A stretch of 64,000 bases of DNA from Gigaspora margarita (GCA_009809945.1 WTPW01000447.1:194050-258049), one strand, 5' to 3'. Shown: positions 35,661 through 47,244, numbered from the stretch's first letter. The notes: generated by a model not told the origin, from the sequence alone. A program made the numbers and translations.

Positions 35661-36140
35661 AATTAAATATTACGTCACTATAACTTATAATAAAATTCCA
35701 GCCGTAGCACATAGTCTCTAAACTTTAAAAAAAAAACTAAGCACAATTATATATTTTTAAAATATAATTTTAGTATATAAAATCTCTTTATCTAAAATAA
35801 TTTATTAAATTTTTAAATTTATATACTAATAGTAAATAAATAAATTTAAATTTGTAAATATATAAATCATGAAATATTTCAAGTAGCTATATATTGATAT
35901 ATAATGCATAATCGTTTTATATCGATTAAAATTAAATGTTACACATCGATTAATGTGTTATAAATCAATATATATCAAAAATTGATTAATAACGAAAATA
36001 GATAAGTGATTGATATAGATCAAATTATCAATTATCATCGAGCTAATCAAAATTATTATATATTGATCATTACGTTATTAATCGATAATTAGCAACTTTA
36101 ATTTGGATATACGCTTTAAAATATTAGATATACGCTTTTA
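35661..36140. other. AT-rich spacer
   Basis: Alternating ATCGATTAA-type words (35930-36080), no gene. It ends at the stop codon of the Plavaka-like relic. Confidence 0.4.
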
Positions 36141-36568
36141 TTAGAACATAAAACTGTTCATTAAATATTCATTTGTTTTTTCAAATCTTGCAACTATATG
36201 TACAGTTCTATCTATACTATCTATAGGTATACAACTGTATTGTTTAATTAATTTTAGTTTAGAACATCCTCATAATTCACCAACTTTGTTATACCAACGA
36301 ACAAGAGTGAGTTCTAATGGATCTTTGTCCTTCGCTTGGTAAAACTTAAGTATCAACAGAATCTTATAAATGTTATTTTTTATATGCATTAGTATATATT
36401 ACTCATGAAGTTAGAGAATATTTCTAACTTCGTCACTTATAGACATTATTATCATTATTGTTATTTATTGTTAAAAAGCATTAGAATATGTGTATAAATC
36501 AACAAAATGAAACCAATACTTACTAAGCCATACCAATTTAATTCATTTCCTTGATCATCAGGTGCACT

Positions 36569-36871
36569 AGGACCCCGGACATCTTTGATATAGGTCATAA
36601 CTGAATTTTGGCCAATTTTGACCTAATTTGCTAAAAACGTCAAAATCTATTTACTTAAATAACTTCCGATCCAGTAATCAGAATTGAATGAACTTTTTTT
36701 GTTAGATGCGCCTCACTGAGAGCTTCATTTTAAAAAAATGTTCATTCAAATTGGACTACTGGATGCCAAGATAATTGCCAAAAACTGTTTTTGTTTTTTT
36801 ACTTCTCAAATTTTGGGGGTTTTTGCTGAATTGCGTAACGTATGACCTCTGTACTATATGTCTGGGGTCCT
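36569..36871. mobile_element. 303-bp hAT-like AGGACCCC MITE in a Plavaka exon
   Basis: AGGACCCCGGACATCTTTGA and TATGTCTGGGGTCCT are inverted ends; GGTGCACT is repeated exactly at 36561-36568 and 36872-36879. Without the element and one GGTGCACT the exon reads straight through on the minus strand (NIIVSAP-DDQGNEL). The interior has the GATCCAGTAATC ... ACTACTGGAT stem. Confidence 0.9.
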
Positions 36872-37545
36872 GGTGCACTTACTATAATGTTAGAAAACAT
36901 TGGTTTCCTATGAAAATTTGATATAGCATGAATTATATCAGTGCTTTCTAAAGATGCAAAGAAAATATTTCTATACAATTATCTTTGTCAAGGGATACAG
37001 TTGATCTACTTCGAAAAAATCATCAAGACCAGTTAGTAGGTTTTGAAAACCTTCAGCTTGTAATAGGTCCAAATTATTTCTATTTTTCTGAAGGAAATCT
37101 TCTAGTTCTTTAGACCTTAACATTAAAGTTCATAAAAGTTTTTCAAACCCTTTCATTAGGCAATATTTCTTAGGGACTTCTTTTTTAGTGAGTTTTTTCA
37201 GAACCCCGGACATCTCTGATATATGTCATATTTTTTTTTAGCAAATTGATTCAATTTTGATCTAAGGTTCAAATTTTAATTTTAGCAAATTAAAGTTAAT
37301 TTTAAAAAGGATCATAATTGAATATTTTGGCAAATTACTAAGATTTTATATATATTATATTTTATTTTTAGCAATTTAACCACATTTTGATGATAATCAA
37401 GTTATTAATGGTTTACGGAGCAAAGTGATAATCAATTATAATTAAAAAGTAGTTGTAGTATATAATCGGGCTTTAGTATCAATAGCAATCTGGTACTTAC
37501 TCTGCATATATATTACGATCATTGATCATAATTGTATGTTGATAA

Positions 37546-37695
37546 GGGGAGTGACAAAAATCAGGTAATTTTTTAGAGGGGGAGGGGGTAAAAAAAGTTG
37601 AAATAATATATAAGAACCTGATTATATATATATTAAAGAAGAGGGAGGGGGTAGGGCTCTGATAAAAAATAATCAGGTAATTAATGACATGGCCC
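37546..37695 (-). mobile_element. 150-bp PIF/Harbinger-like MITE, TAA duplication
   Basis: GGGGAGTGACAAAAATCAGG to AATTAATGACATGGCCC, with TAA at 37543-37545 and 37696-37698. Nested in the 37200-39404 element, itself in the Plavaka-like gene: three levels. Confidence 0.8.
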
Positions 37696-37794
37696 TAAAC
37701 AAATAATTATATAATACAATTGCACGGGGTTATCATTAAGTGAATTAGTAATTTATATAATAATTTTTAACTTTCAAAATAACTCACTGTTCAG

Positions 37795-39066
37795 CGATGA
37801 TTTATAAGAAATTTTACTATGCTAACTAAAAACAAGACTTGTAGTGCATATCATGGACTAATAGAATCTCAAATTTTATGAAAAAGTATTAAAAACTTGT
37901 GAAGATATTAACATTTTTGTAAATTCGGACGCATACGTTTTCGCAAGTTTTTTCTAAACTTCAAATGCTTCCTGAAGCACTTTCTCAACTAAGTAAGTTG
38001 GTAGAATAGATATTTTAAAGTCTTCAGTTAAAATTTCATCAAAAACAGATTAATATTGACGAAGTTATGATGATTTTTCAATTTGCTTCCAGATTCAGGA
38101 TTTTCTAAAATTTACAATTTTGATGAAAACAAAAAATCACATCACAGGCTAGATTTTTACAAGTTCAAATAAAACAAGTTACTGCGCACTAAGTAAACTT
38201 TTAGAGCATATTATTTACTAATAGAATCTCAAATTTTATGAAAAAATGTTAAAAACTCGTAGAGATATTAATATTTTTGTAAATTCAGACGTTATACATT
38301 TTTGCAAACAATTTTGGCACGTGATATATGTCTTTGGAAATAGAAAAATCTTTCATCAAAGATTTCTCTACGAGTTCTTGACCAAATTTGATGAAAATTT
38401 TTTATTTGAATTCTATATATTTGTAGAATTAAAATAAAAAAAATTTCATCGAATTTGGTCAAGAACTCGTAGAGAAATCTTTGATGAAGGATTTTTTCTA
38501 TTTCCAAAAACGTATATTACGTGCCAAAATTGTTTGCAAAAACATATGACGTCTGAATTTACAAAAACGTTAATATCTACACGAGTTTTCAACATTTTTT
38601 CATAAAATTTGAGATTCTATTAGTAAATAATATGCTCTAAAAGTTTACTTAGTGCGCATTAACTTGTTTAATTTGAACTTGTAAAATCTAGCCTATGATG
38701 TAATTTTTTTGTTTTCATCAAAATTTTAAATTTTAGAAAATCCCGAATCTGGAAACAAATTGAAAAATCATTATAACTTCATCAATATTGATCCGTTTTT
38801 GATAAAATTTTAACCAAAGACTTTAAAATATCTATTCTACCAACTTACTTAGTCACATTTTGGAGTTTTTATTTTGAGAAAGTGCTTCAGGAAGCATTTG
38901 AAGTTTGCAAAAACATATATGTCTGAATTTACAAAAACGTTAATATCTTCACGAGTTTTCAATACTTTTTCATAAAATTTGAGATTCTATTAGTTCATGA
39001 TATGTGCTACAAGTCTTGTTATAAAATTTTTTTTTAGCCAGCATAGTAAAATTTCTTGTAAATCAT
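37795..39066. repeat. Palindrome of about 1.27 kb
   Basis: Left arm about 37795-38410 and right arm about 38430-39066 are inverted copies, centred near 38418. Landmarks present in both arms: GCGATGATTTATAAGAAATT, GAAGCACTTTCTCA, ACTGCGCACTAAGTAAACTT, GGCACGTGATATATG, CTCTACGAGTTCTTGACC. The arms differ by scattered changes and small gaps. The arm sequence is related to the direct repeats at 12770-13480 and 14090-14760. Confidence 0.85.
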
Positions 39067-39823
39067 CGCCGAACAGTAGATTATTTTGAAAAAGCAAAAA
39101 AAACATATTATAAAGAAGCTATATTGAAATTGTTTACAGGAACTTTCATTAAAGATATCTCCACGAGTTTTTGACCAAATTTGATAAAAATTTTTTTATT
39201 TTAATTCTATGAATTCAAATAATAAAAATTTATACTATATTTATTTACTTGATACTAGATGTTATAATTTAGTTTTTAGCAAATTACTATAAAGTTTATA
39301 TGTAATAATTCAACTTTTAGCAAATTTACTTGATTTTAGGGGTAGCAAAAACGCCTAAATTCATGCAGATCAGTTATGATCTATATGAGAGATGTTGGGG
39401 TCCTGTTTTTTCCATTTAATCTAATAATAATTGATTATTAGCAATACTTAGGGATTATCTACTAAGCAATGTTGGCATTGAACATATGTCCAATGCCAAT
39501 GCTGATTTACTATATTTAAAACGTACTGCATTCAATATTTGTTTCATATAGTCTTTCTTGTTCGACATTTGATAAGGTATTTTCACATAGTCCTTATGAA
39601 GTATTTTATAAGTTTCAGTGGTCATACTATTTATTGATCTATACTTTCTAATTGCAGGTACTACGTGATAGCACCAAGAATGAAGCTTTGGCAATAGTAG
39701 CCCACTTGGTAAATATTAAGAAAATATTTTAATGAATTCTTTGGCCCAATCTACAATTAATTCCTATAAATTAATCATTAATAATTGAATATTTGTAAAA
39801 AGCTATGTATTTAGAATATTTGC

Positions 39824-39894
39824 TAACAAAATCACTCTTTGGGACTATAAATTACATAGTCCCGAAGGGTGATTTTGTTAGCAAAAATCTTATT
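39824..39894. mobile_element. Miniature hairpin of about 70 bp in the Plavaka gene
   Basis: TTTGCTAACAAAATCAC, TCTTTGGGACTATAAATTA, CATAGTCCCGAAGGGTG, ATTTTGTTAGCAAA: a nearly perfect stem with a very short loop. It interrupts the coding flow between the LNQLQV end and the VDWAKEFIKIF block. Either a tiny MITE or a folded-back deletion product. Confidence 0.6.
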
Positions 39895-42744
39895 GTTTTA
39901 TACTTGTAATTGATTTAAAGAATCGTCAGTAAATAATTCTTCTCGTGATGCAATATACATCCAAAGAAATTTGTAATATACACAGCATAACCATTCATTA
40001 CTAATTCCTGGCTTCCTATAATCTTTATATAGATTGTCAAGCGTGAAAATTATTACTTTTATTAAATTTCTTAATTCATTTATCATGCATATTATTTCAG
40101 AGATATTTTTCAATATTTTGAGACCCTTATGCCTAGGAATCAGCATTAATAATTGCTCAAAGATTTGTATTACTTGTCTTTCATACTGGTCGTTTAGAAG
40201 TTCTTTAGTATAGTCTAGCATATACTTAAAGAGACCAAGATCTAAAATATGCATTCGATCAGGAATAATAGACTTGTATATATTAAAGTTGCTAAAAACA
40301 AAAAAAAAGCATTTACTTATAAATAATAATAATAATAATAATAATGCATTTATTAGTTTACTTATGCTAATTAACTTTAATTTATACCTTATTTTCCAAA
40401 ATGCATTTGGTTCAGAATAAATTGAATAATACTTTTCTTCACCATCCTCTATTACTTTTTCATATAATTAGGTGTTCTTGATGATATTGTTATTCTATAT
40501 CTACTTCTTTAAAGATAGTAGTTAACTAGAGCAACCTTAGACAGTAAACACTTTGTGTAATCTCACTTGTTACTGTGATATATCTAAGTCGAGAGGCGTT
40601 TTTTAATAAAACTTAACAAAGAAGATTTTTGGCAATTTGCAATTACGAAAGAGGCTACAATTAAAAGTATATGAGGATACTAGTAATTGTTTATTTTAAA
40701 TAATAAATAAATGTATTTATTAGTGAAAGAGTATAAAGACTTGATGTTGAACTTGGGGTCCACATCTGCTGCTTTTATACATTTTGATTTTTTACAAATA
40801 TAACAGACTATATCTATTACATGTGCAATAAATGCTATATCTACTACTAATAAAATATATAGTATAAATAGTATAAATGTAATATATGAAATAAATAATA
40901 TATGTTGGATAAATAAAATATGTAGTATATGTGCTTCAAATATGACATGTCTTAGAAATAACATATGTAAAGACATTCGCGCAGAAGGTCCTTAGCCAAT
41001 CAGGTTACAGATCACATGATTGATCACTTATTGGTTTAGATCTTATCATCCAGTGATCGTACAGAGATGATTTTTAGCTCGTTAGAACTGTCTCGATGAG
41101 CTGATTCAAATTGTGGTCGTTTCATTTAATTTGGATCAGTGGATCAAGAGTTATGATCACTTTTGTAAATTCTATAGGTCAACAATATATTAGTCAAGTT
41201 AATATTTTTCAAGTCATCCCTTGATACTAAACACGAATAACAAGGTTTTCTTGATGCAGATGACTAGTAAACATTAGCCATCTTACTGGCCTCAAGCAAA
41301 TCAGCTAGTAACATTGAAATTTGTGGGACAAATGGTATTAAGTTACCACAAACAACGAAACTAAGCTCCGAACTATCAGTAATGGGCTTGAGTAAAATCC
41401 TTAAACATTCATAAAAGACTTTTCTTTGTAATTTTCGAAACTCTTTAGAATTTTTTGTTGTAGAATCTTTAGCCTTTAAGATAGGTAGGTACCTGATTAA
41501 AGCTTTAGATTCTGGCTTGTTTCGCTGAGAGTTGGGAATGTTACCTAGAGTTTGAAACCGGTTTTATTTGATTAAACCGATTTTATAATATGAAAAATAA
41601 AACTGATTCTAAACACTAATATTACCTAAAGATAAAAATATGGGGTGTCCAGAAAATTTTCCCATATGGTCTAGGGTCGTTGTGTCAGAATAAAGGATTA
41701 TCAATAGTAATCGTTGCCCAAGAAGTAATGACAATTTTTCTTGTTCCTACCAGAGGCAATTATATTGCTCTTCAAAGATATGGCACTCTACGTTATTTCT
41801 TATCTCCCTTTTATTTACAAATTTAAGAACTAATTGCTGATTTATACTATCGATTATTAATAAAGACTTTATTGTCTTTATTAATGATCGATAGTAAAAC
41901 GTGTACTTAATTTCTTGAAATATTATAATAAGAATTTTTTTGAACATCATGTGAGGGATTGTTGAATTATCCAGAAATTCCTTTCCAAACTTTGTTGTTG
42001 GAGGGAGAGGCGAAACATCCAGGTTTGAATGCTTATTAAAAAATTTTATAAAAGCATCACCAACTAAATTATATAGTTGATGTTTACTGATAATTTCTAT
42101 AAATTCACGATATGCATCGTTGGGCCAATCAACTTCATGTGAATATAGAAGGTTATGAATTGCATCATCGGGTGAAGCACCTTTGTAGTCTTCTGGATCA
42201 ATTTCGATAGGTATAAAAAAAGACTCAGAATTTGCTGAAAGATGCTCTGTTTCCATATCAGAAATATCAGAAATATCGAAATGAGGTGATGCTAATATGT
42301 CTTCGTTTTAATATACAATTATTATATAACATTTTATAACTTATTCATACAATTATTATATAATATTTATAACTTATAATAGCATTTATAACGCAACTAA
42401 CTTCATATATCATAGAATTTTCATAGTTATTTTCTGTTTGTATAGAAGAATCTAACCCAGAATCTGACATAACTTCATTCTTATTTAAGTATAATCATTA
42501 ATTATCATTTTAAAACTTTATTAACAAATTATTACTAATTTACCCCATATATTATAGAAGATTCATCTGTATAAAAATCATAACTAGAACTATAATCTGG
42601 ATGATTATAAATGCTAGCATTCACTTGCTCATCAAGATCAGTTTGACTTGCCTCATTAATATAAGGATGACTTTGAGAAATGTGTTAAGATAATGAACTA
42701 GATTTTGAAAAATCACAAGGACTATAAGGACATTGCCAACGCAT

Positions 42745-43090
42745 TTTGAAAAAAAATAGAGAAAAGGAAAAGTAGAGAAAAAATAAAGAGAAATAAAGTA
42801 AAGAAGTGAACGAAATAGGGAGAAGAAAGCAAATAAGAGAAAGAGAGAAAAAATGAATAATAACGGTTAAAAGGTGAAAAAAACGAAAGAGAATAAAAAT
42901 ACGAAAGCAAAAGTAAGCGAAATAAATGAAAGAAATAAAAAAAAAGTAAATGAGAGAATGAGAAAAAGAAATAAAAGCGAATTGAGTGAATAAAATAAAT
43001 AAAGAGGATAGAGAGATTGAAAGGTGAAAGATGAAACCGAAAATAACGATATTAAGCGAAATCAAGCAAAGGAAAAAGAGATAAAATAAG
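42745..43090 (-). promoter_or_regulatory. Pyrimidine-rich tract upstream of the Plavaka-like ATG
   Basis: On the minus strand nearly 350 bp are C/T with few purines (plus strand GAGAAAAGGAAAAGTAGAG-like throughout), ending at the ATG at 42744. Fungal promoters often have CT-rich leaders, but this one is unusually long. Two overlapping minus-strand frames here are artefacts of that composition. Confidence 0.45.
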
Positions 43091-43422
43091 AAAATAAAAA
43101 AGCGCTAGAACACCAGAACCTAGACTGGATTCTGTTTCTCAGTTTTAAAGAGAAGGGTAAACGACAAATAATAAAAAGTAAAAAAAAGAATATTGAATTA
43201 AAGCAATTATTAATTATAAAAGATCAAAGAAAGAAAGTCCGTAAGAATATATAATATTCAGAGAATTTGCTTTGTATTTGTTTGTATCTATTTATATCAA
43301 TTTATATCAATTTAAATCAATTTAACTTTATTTTTCAAACGAATTTCATATGCGAGAAAACATTGTAAACAACTAGCATCATATTATACATAACCTAACA
43401 TGTGCAATATTAAATGAGAGCT

Positions 43423-43563
43423 ACCAAAGAAAAACCTGAGCCATCGGGCTTTCAATTATCTTTTGTAACAGACATAATTGATTTAATTTATTACCTAATA
43501 AATTGAATCAATTATGTCCATTACAAAATATAATTGAAAGCCTGATGACTCGGGTTTTCTTAT
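43423..43563. mobile_element. Hairpin MITE of about 140 bp
   Basis: AGAAAAACCTGAGCCATCGG and TGACTCGGGTTTTCT are inverted ends; the arms (GGGCTTTCAATTAT, GACATAATTGATT) pair up to a central TTACCTAATAA loop. No coding sequence. Confidence 0.65.
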
Positions 43564-43909
43564 TAAACTCAGCTATGCAATAAATCTCATTACAAGTATA
43601 ATAATCAAAACAACAAATAAGTATCTTTCAAATTTTTTTTCTTTAGTTACGTTTTCATCATTTAAATTTTTTTCAATTGTATGTTTTTTATCATTACATT
43701 TCATTATTTTTTATTTTTTTTTCCTGCTTACAATGAGATAAGTATACAAATAAGATAAGTATCTTTTTTTTTTCCGGTACGTTTTTTAGCATTACATTTT
43801 AATTTTTTTTCCCTGCTTACAAAAGCCTTTACAATTATTTAAATACAACGAATTTCTAGTATTTGAAGGTAAAGACATTTTTGAAATACTTTTTTGTAAT
43901 TTTGGAACA

Positions 43910-44554
43910 ATGAAAAACACAAAAAACTTACCTTCCACTACTCCTAATACACTACATAATAACAAACCACCTCAAACTGTTCATTCTCAATCGGTTTCTA
44001 ACTTTAAACAACCATTTCTAAATGTTTGTTCTCAATCAGTTTCTTATAATTCCTCTGATCCCCAACAAACACCTCATACTTTTCGTTTTCAACCATCTCA
44101 ACTAGTTTCTAATACACTATATAATTCCAATTATCATCAACAAACATCTACTAATGCTAATCCTCAAAAACAATCTTATAATACTTATTGTGATTATTAT
44201 GATTCATTATCGGAAAGTATTTTAAGCATACAAAGCATTTTCTTCAAAATGAGTGAAAGTAGTTGCCAACAACAAACATCTCAACAACACTCTCGCCAAT
44301 TCTCTCATCGACAATCTCATCAACAATCTTGTCAACCTTCTTATCAACCTTCTCAAGCACTCCCACCTTCTTACTACGAATCCCAGGATAACGATGGAAA
44401 TCGTTCCTCACCGCAGCGTTCACCTGATCCAGAACATCAAGGAAGATCCCGTGAAAGATCAACCAATCAAGGAAGATCACGTGAAAGATCAACTAATCAA
44501 GATGCACCACATACTAGTAAAATTTCAATATATGATATACAGTCTAACCTCTAA
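43910..44554 (+). CDS. Gln/Ser/Asn-rich protein of unknown function
   Basis: A 214-codon frame from ATG 43910. The product is low in order-promoting residues: PQTVHSQSVSNFKQ and related repeats at residues 22-60, QQ/SQ-rich runs at 118-150, then two copies of GRSRERSTNQ near residues 177-198. A short hydrophobic block (YDSLSESILSIQSIFF) is the only likely helix. No domain recognised. The last four codons (QSNL) and the stop come from the Tc1-like element that begins at 44540; before that insertion the next codon after YDI would have been TAA. A GTAAAA near 44516 could instead be a splice donor leading to the exons at 45880-47064. Those pieces may be the rest of the same gene. Confidence 0.5.
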   Translation: MKNTKNLPSTTPNTLHNNKPPQTVHSQSVSNFKQPFLNVCSQSVSYNSSDPQQTPHTFRFQPSQLVSNTLYNSNYHQQTSTNANPQKQSYNTYCDYYDSLSESILSIQSIFFKMSESSCQQQTSQQHSRQFSHRQSHQQSCQPSYQPSQALPPSYYESQDNDGNRSSPQRSPDPEHQGRSRERSTNQGRSRERSTNQDAPHTSKISIYDIQSNL

Positions 44555-45763
44555 ATAGACACTCTCTATATAGTCACAAATCCAATATAATCACTTTTGT
44601 AAATTTACCAATCTTTTTACTATCATTTTCACCTCTATATAAGCACATTTGCATTATAATCACTATCACAATTTTTTATTTACCACCTATATAAAACTAC
44701 CCCTATATAATCACATCATTATTATAAATATTTTGGATTAATTATTTTATTATTATATATATTTTTATGCTATTTTATTATTTTTTAACAAATAAAAATT
44801 TTAAATTTTATTTTTTTTCAAATAATTAATTATAATTGCTACATATAAAAGTTAAAATTGTACTAACTAAATCGATAATAATGTTCTATGTAATATTGTT
44901 AAGAAGACAAAATTACATATATGTTAAAATTTTGAGATAATTTAAATAACATTTTATTATTATACTTTTACAAGTTACGCNNNNNNNNNNNNNNNNNNNN
45001 NNNNNNNNNNNNNNNNNNNNNNNNNNNNNNNNNNNNNNNNNNNNNNNNNNNNNNNNNNNNNNNNNNNNNNNNNNNNNNNNNNNNNNNNNNNNNNNNNNNN
45101 NNNNNNNNNNNNNNNNNNNNNNNNNNNNNNNNNNNNNNNNNNNNNNNNNNNNNNNNNNNNNNNNNNNNNNNNNNNNNNNNNNNNNNNNNNNNNNNNNNNN
45201 NNNNNNNNNNNNNNNNNNNNNNNNNNNNNNNNNNNNNNNNNNNNNNNNNNNNNNNNNNNNNNNNNNNNNNNNNNNNNNNNNNNNNNNNNNNNNNNNNNNN
45301 NNNNNNNNNNNNNNNNNNNNNNNNNNNNNNNNNNNNNNNNNNNNNNNNNNNNNNNNNNNNNNNNNNNNNNNNNNNNNNNNNNNNNNNNNNNNNNNNNNNN
45401 NNNNNNNNNNNNNNNNNNNNNNNNNGCGTAACTTGTAAAAGTATAATAATAAAATATTATTCAAATTATCTCAAAATTTCAAAATATATGTAATTTTGTC
45501 TTCTGATTAATGTTACTTAGAGCATTATTATCGATTTACTTAGTATAATTTTAACTTTTATATGTAGCAATTATAATTGATTATTTAAAAAAAACAAAAT
45601 TTAAAAATTTTTATTTATTAAAACTTCTATATAATCACAATTTTTTTTTATATATAATTTTATTATGATTGTGATTATATAGAATTCCCTCTATATTAGT
45701 CACATTTCTATATAATCACCACTTTTTGTATCCCAAAGGTGTGACTATATGGAGGTTAGACTG
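44540..45763. mobile_element. Tc1/mariner-like long-hairpin element containing the gap
   Basis: CAGTCTAACCTCTAAATAGA at the left and TATGGAGGTTAGACTG at the right are inverted, with TA at 44538-44539 and 45764-45765. The inverted arms continue to the gap on both sides (GTTACGC | gap | GCGTAAC), so at least 300 bp pair on each side. CAGT ends plus TA fit Tc1/mariner. Any transposase would lie in the unread 445 bases, too short for a full one. Confidence 0.8.
44981..45425. other. Assembly gap (445 N)
   Basis: Run of unread bases at the centre of a long inverted repeat. GTTACGC ends the left side and GCGTAAC starts the right side, so the fold-back probably caused the break. True length unknown. 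Confidence 0.95.
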
Positions 45764-45866
45764 TATAAGCCTTTTGTTTTTTTTTTGTTTTTCTGCAAAT
45801 AGAAGTTTTTTTTTTTTTTATTAATGAGAAACTTCTTTTTTTTTTTTAATAAAACAAAAAAAGAAT

Positions 45867-47064
45867 AAGACTATCACCACCACCACTATCGCCAAGAGTT
45901 TGGAAGGCTCTATATCTAAAATCAGTAGCTGCACCTATAACTCAAATGGCTCAATGAAGATGTTCGAGAAATAAAAACTGAACTAAAGAGAAAAAGAGAC
46001 AAGCAAAAGAATGAACTCTCCCCTCAAATAATGGATATAAGTGAATTTCTTTCTAAATATTTTATTTTTATATCAAATATATTCATTGTAAATGTTTTTG
46101 TTTTTTTTTTTTTTTTAAAGGAGATATATACTAGCATTGTAAAACATTTATTTTTGTACCATGTTTACCCAAACCAGAGTGTCCTGAGGGAGGCATTGAA
46201 AAGTTACCTTGAGAAGAAACTTCCTGATTTTATGCAAAGTATAAGTTTGAATCAGTTTATGAACCGTTTTCACAGTATATGGTATAGTGCGGTACGTTAT
46301 TAATTGATAATATATATATTTTTTTAATTTTGTTATTTTATTGATCACTAATGATAACAATTAATATCATTGTCATCTTTTCATTATGATATTATTAATT
46401 ACTATTTTAATCATTCTAACAAATAAATTTGTGATAATAGCTTCTCCAAAAAATGAAGAATAATTAAGGTGCAGTGTTGCAAAGCATTAGGTCAGATATG
46501 TGAAAAGTTTTTGGCTCAGAACAGTTGCCCTCCTTGAAAAGCAACACCAAGGCCTCTATAATTGTAAAATGGAAAGAAAATCCAAAAATAGGTGAGTATC
46601 ATCGCTTATTGTTTGAAACAAACAGTGAAAATGTGTTCTGGATCTCTGCAATAGCAAGGGCTGCATTTTTAGAAATTACGGTTCCGATCCTAACAAGTGA
46701 ACATTGTGCTTTTTCACTTGCGGTATGTGACGTATTTTTAAATCTGAAATCCAAGAGCATTACATGTGATGAGAAACATATGAAATATCATATAGAGAAG
46801 TATTTTGTATATATTTACCATTTTTTTATTCCTTTATCGTATAATATTTTAAACAATACTAATGTTTTAATAAATATAGAATGATTTTAATAATGGTGGT
46901 CTGTCGTATAATTTGTCTGAAACAATTATGAATAATGAATCAGAGGTTTAGCACCCTCTAATTTATGGCAAAATACTCCTGAATCAGAATCTAGGGTATT
47001 TTCTTAGGGTCTTACGCAGGAAGAAATGGATGATTTGTTTGGGCTTGATAATTATAATGATTAG
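45867..47064 (+). pseudogene. Remains of a multi-exon gene of unknown family
   Basis: Coding blocks in order: LSPPPLSPRVWKALYLKSVA and APITQMAQ (45880-45955); after a frame change EDVREIKTELKRKRDKQKN, a charged helix; SIVKHLFLYHVYPNQSVLRE (46130-46195), ending in a GTACGT donor at 46293; LPSLKSNTKASIIVKW onward to HMKYHIEKYF (46525-46804); an intron GTATAT...ATAG; NDFNNGGLSYNLSETI; and LTQEEMDDLFGLDNYND with TAG at 47062-47064. Frame changes and in-frame stops (near 46495 and 47008) indicate decay. I do not recognise the family. The helix-rich, basic then acidic-tail layout would suit a nucleic-acid or chromatin-associated protein, but that is only a guess. Confidence 0.5.
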
Positions 47065-47240
47065 TTTAGTTTTAATTAGTCATATTCGTTGTATATAATT
47101 TAGCGATATGTACAGTTGCCTCTCTCTTATCCGAACAGGCTGTCCCAAGAGATTTTGTTCGGTATAGAGAAAGTTCGTAATATAAAATTTCTCTTTCTAA
47201 CCGAATTCTAATAAAAATTCGGTATATAAAGAGTTACTAA

Positions 47241-47244
<4 letters not shown>

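Larger units (their letters stand above)
37200..39404. mobile_element. 2.2-kb hAT-like AGGACCCC element with giant hairpin, exact 8-bp TSD
   Basis: Left end AGAACCCCGGACATCTCTGA, right end AGAGATGTTGGGGTCCT, and GTTTTTTC on both sides (37192-37199, 39405-39412). It lies inside the Plavaka-like gene. The left 350 bp is simple AT sequence, a Harbinger MITE follows (37546-37695), then a palindrome of about 1.27 kb, then the same right end as at 1-313. No reading frame of note. Confidence 0.85.
36141..42744 (-). mobile_element. Plavaka-like (CACTA-related) transposase gene relic
   Basis: A multi-exon gene read from ATG 42744 to TAA 36143. Parts in order: a zinc finger, CPYSPCDFSKSSSLS then HISQSH (C-x4-C, H-x4-H), with a TAA in place of a Gln codon at 42687; an acidic leader; EVDWPNDAYREFIEIISKHQ and SPLPPTTKFGKEFLD (42256-41747); ILYSDTTTLDHMGKIFW, the first catalytic-Asp block; LPILKAKDSTTKNSKEF and SFVVCGNLIPFVPQISMLLA (41500-41290); PDRMHILDLGLFKYML (40290-40220); LPKLHSWCYHVVPAIRKY and MTTETYKILHKDYVK (39690-39560); FSNIIVSAP and NELNWYGL (about 36900-36500); and a C-terminal KFYQAKDKDPLELTLVRWYN, NEYLMNSFMF. 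Plavaka proteins share this order, especially the TTET-x-LHK-YVK block. Several stops and frame changes plus three insertions (36569, 37200, 39824) show it is dead. Confidence 0.8.

Noticed and set aside
42685-43065. Two overlapping Phe/Ser/Leu-rich minus-strand frames that look like membrane proteins
   Set aside because: Caused by the pyrimidine-rich tract upstream of the Plavaka-like ATG; only the last codons belong to the zinc-finger exon.
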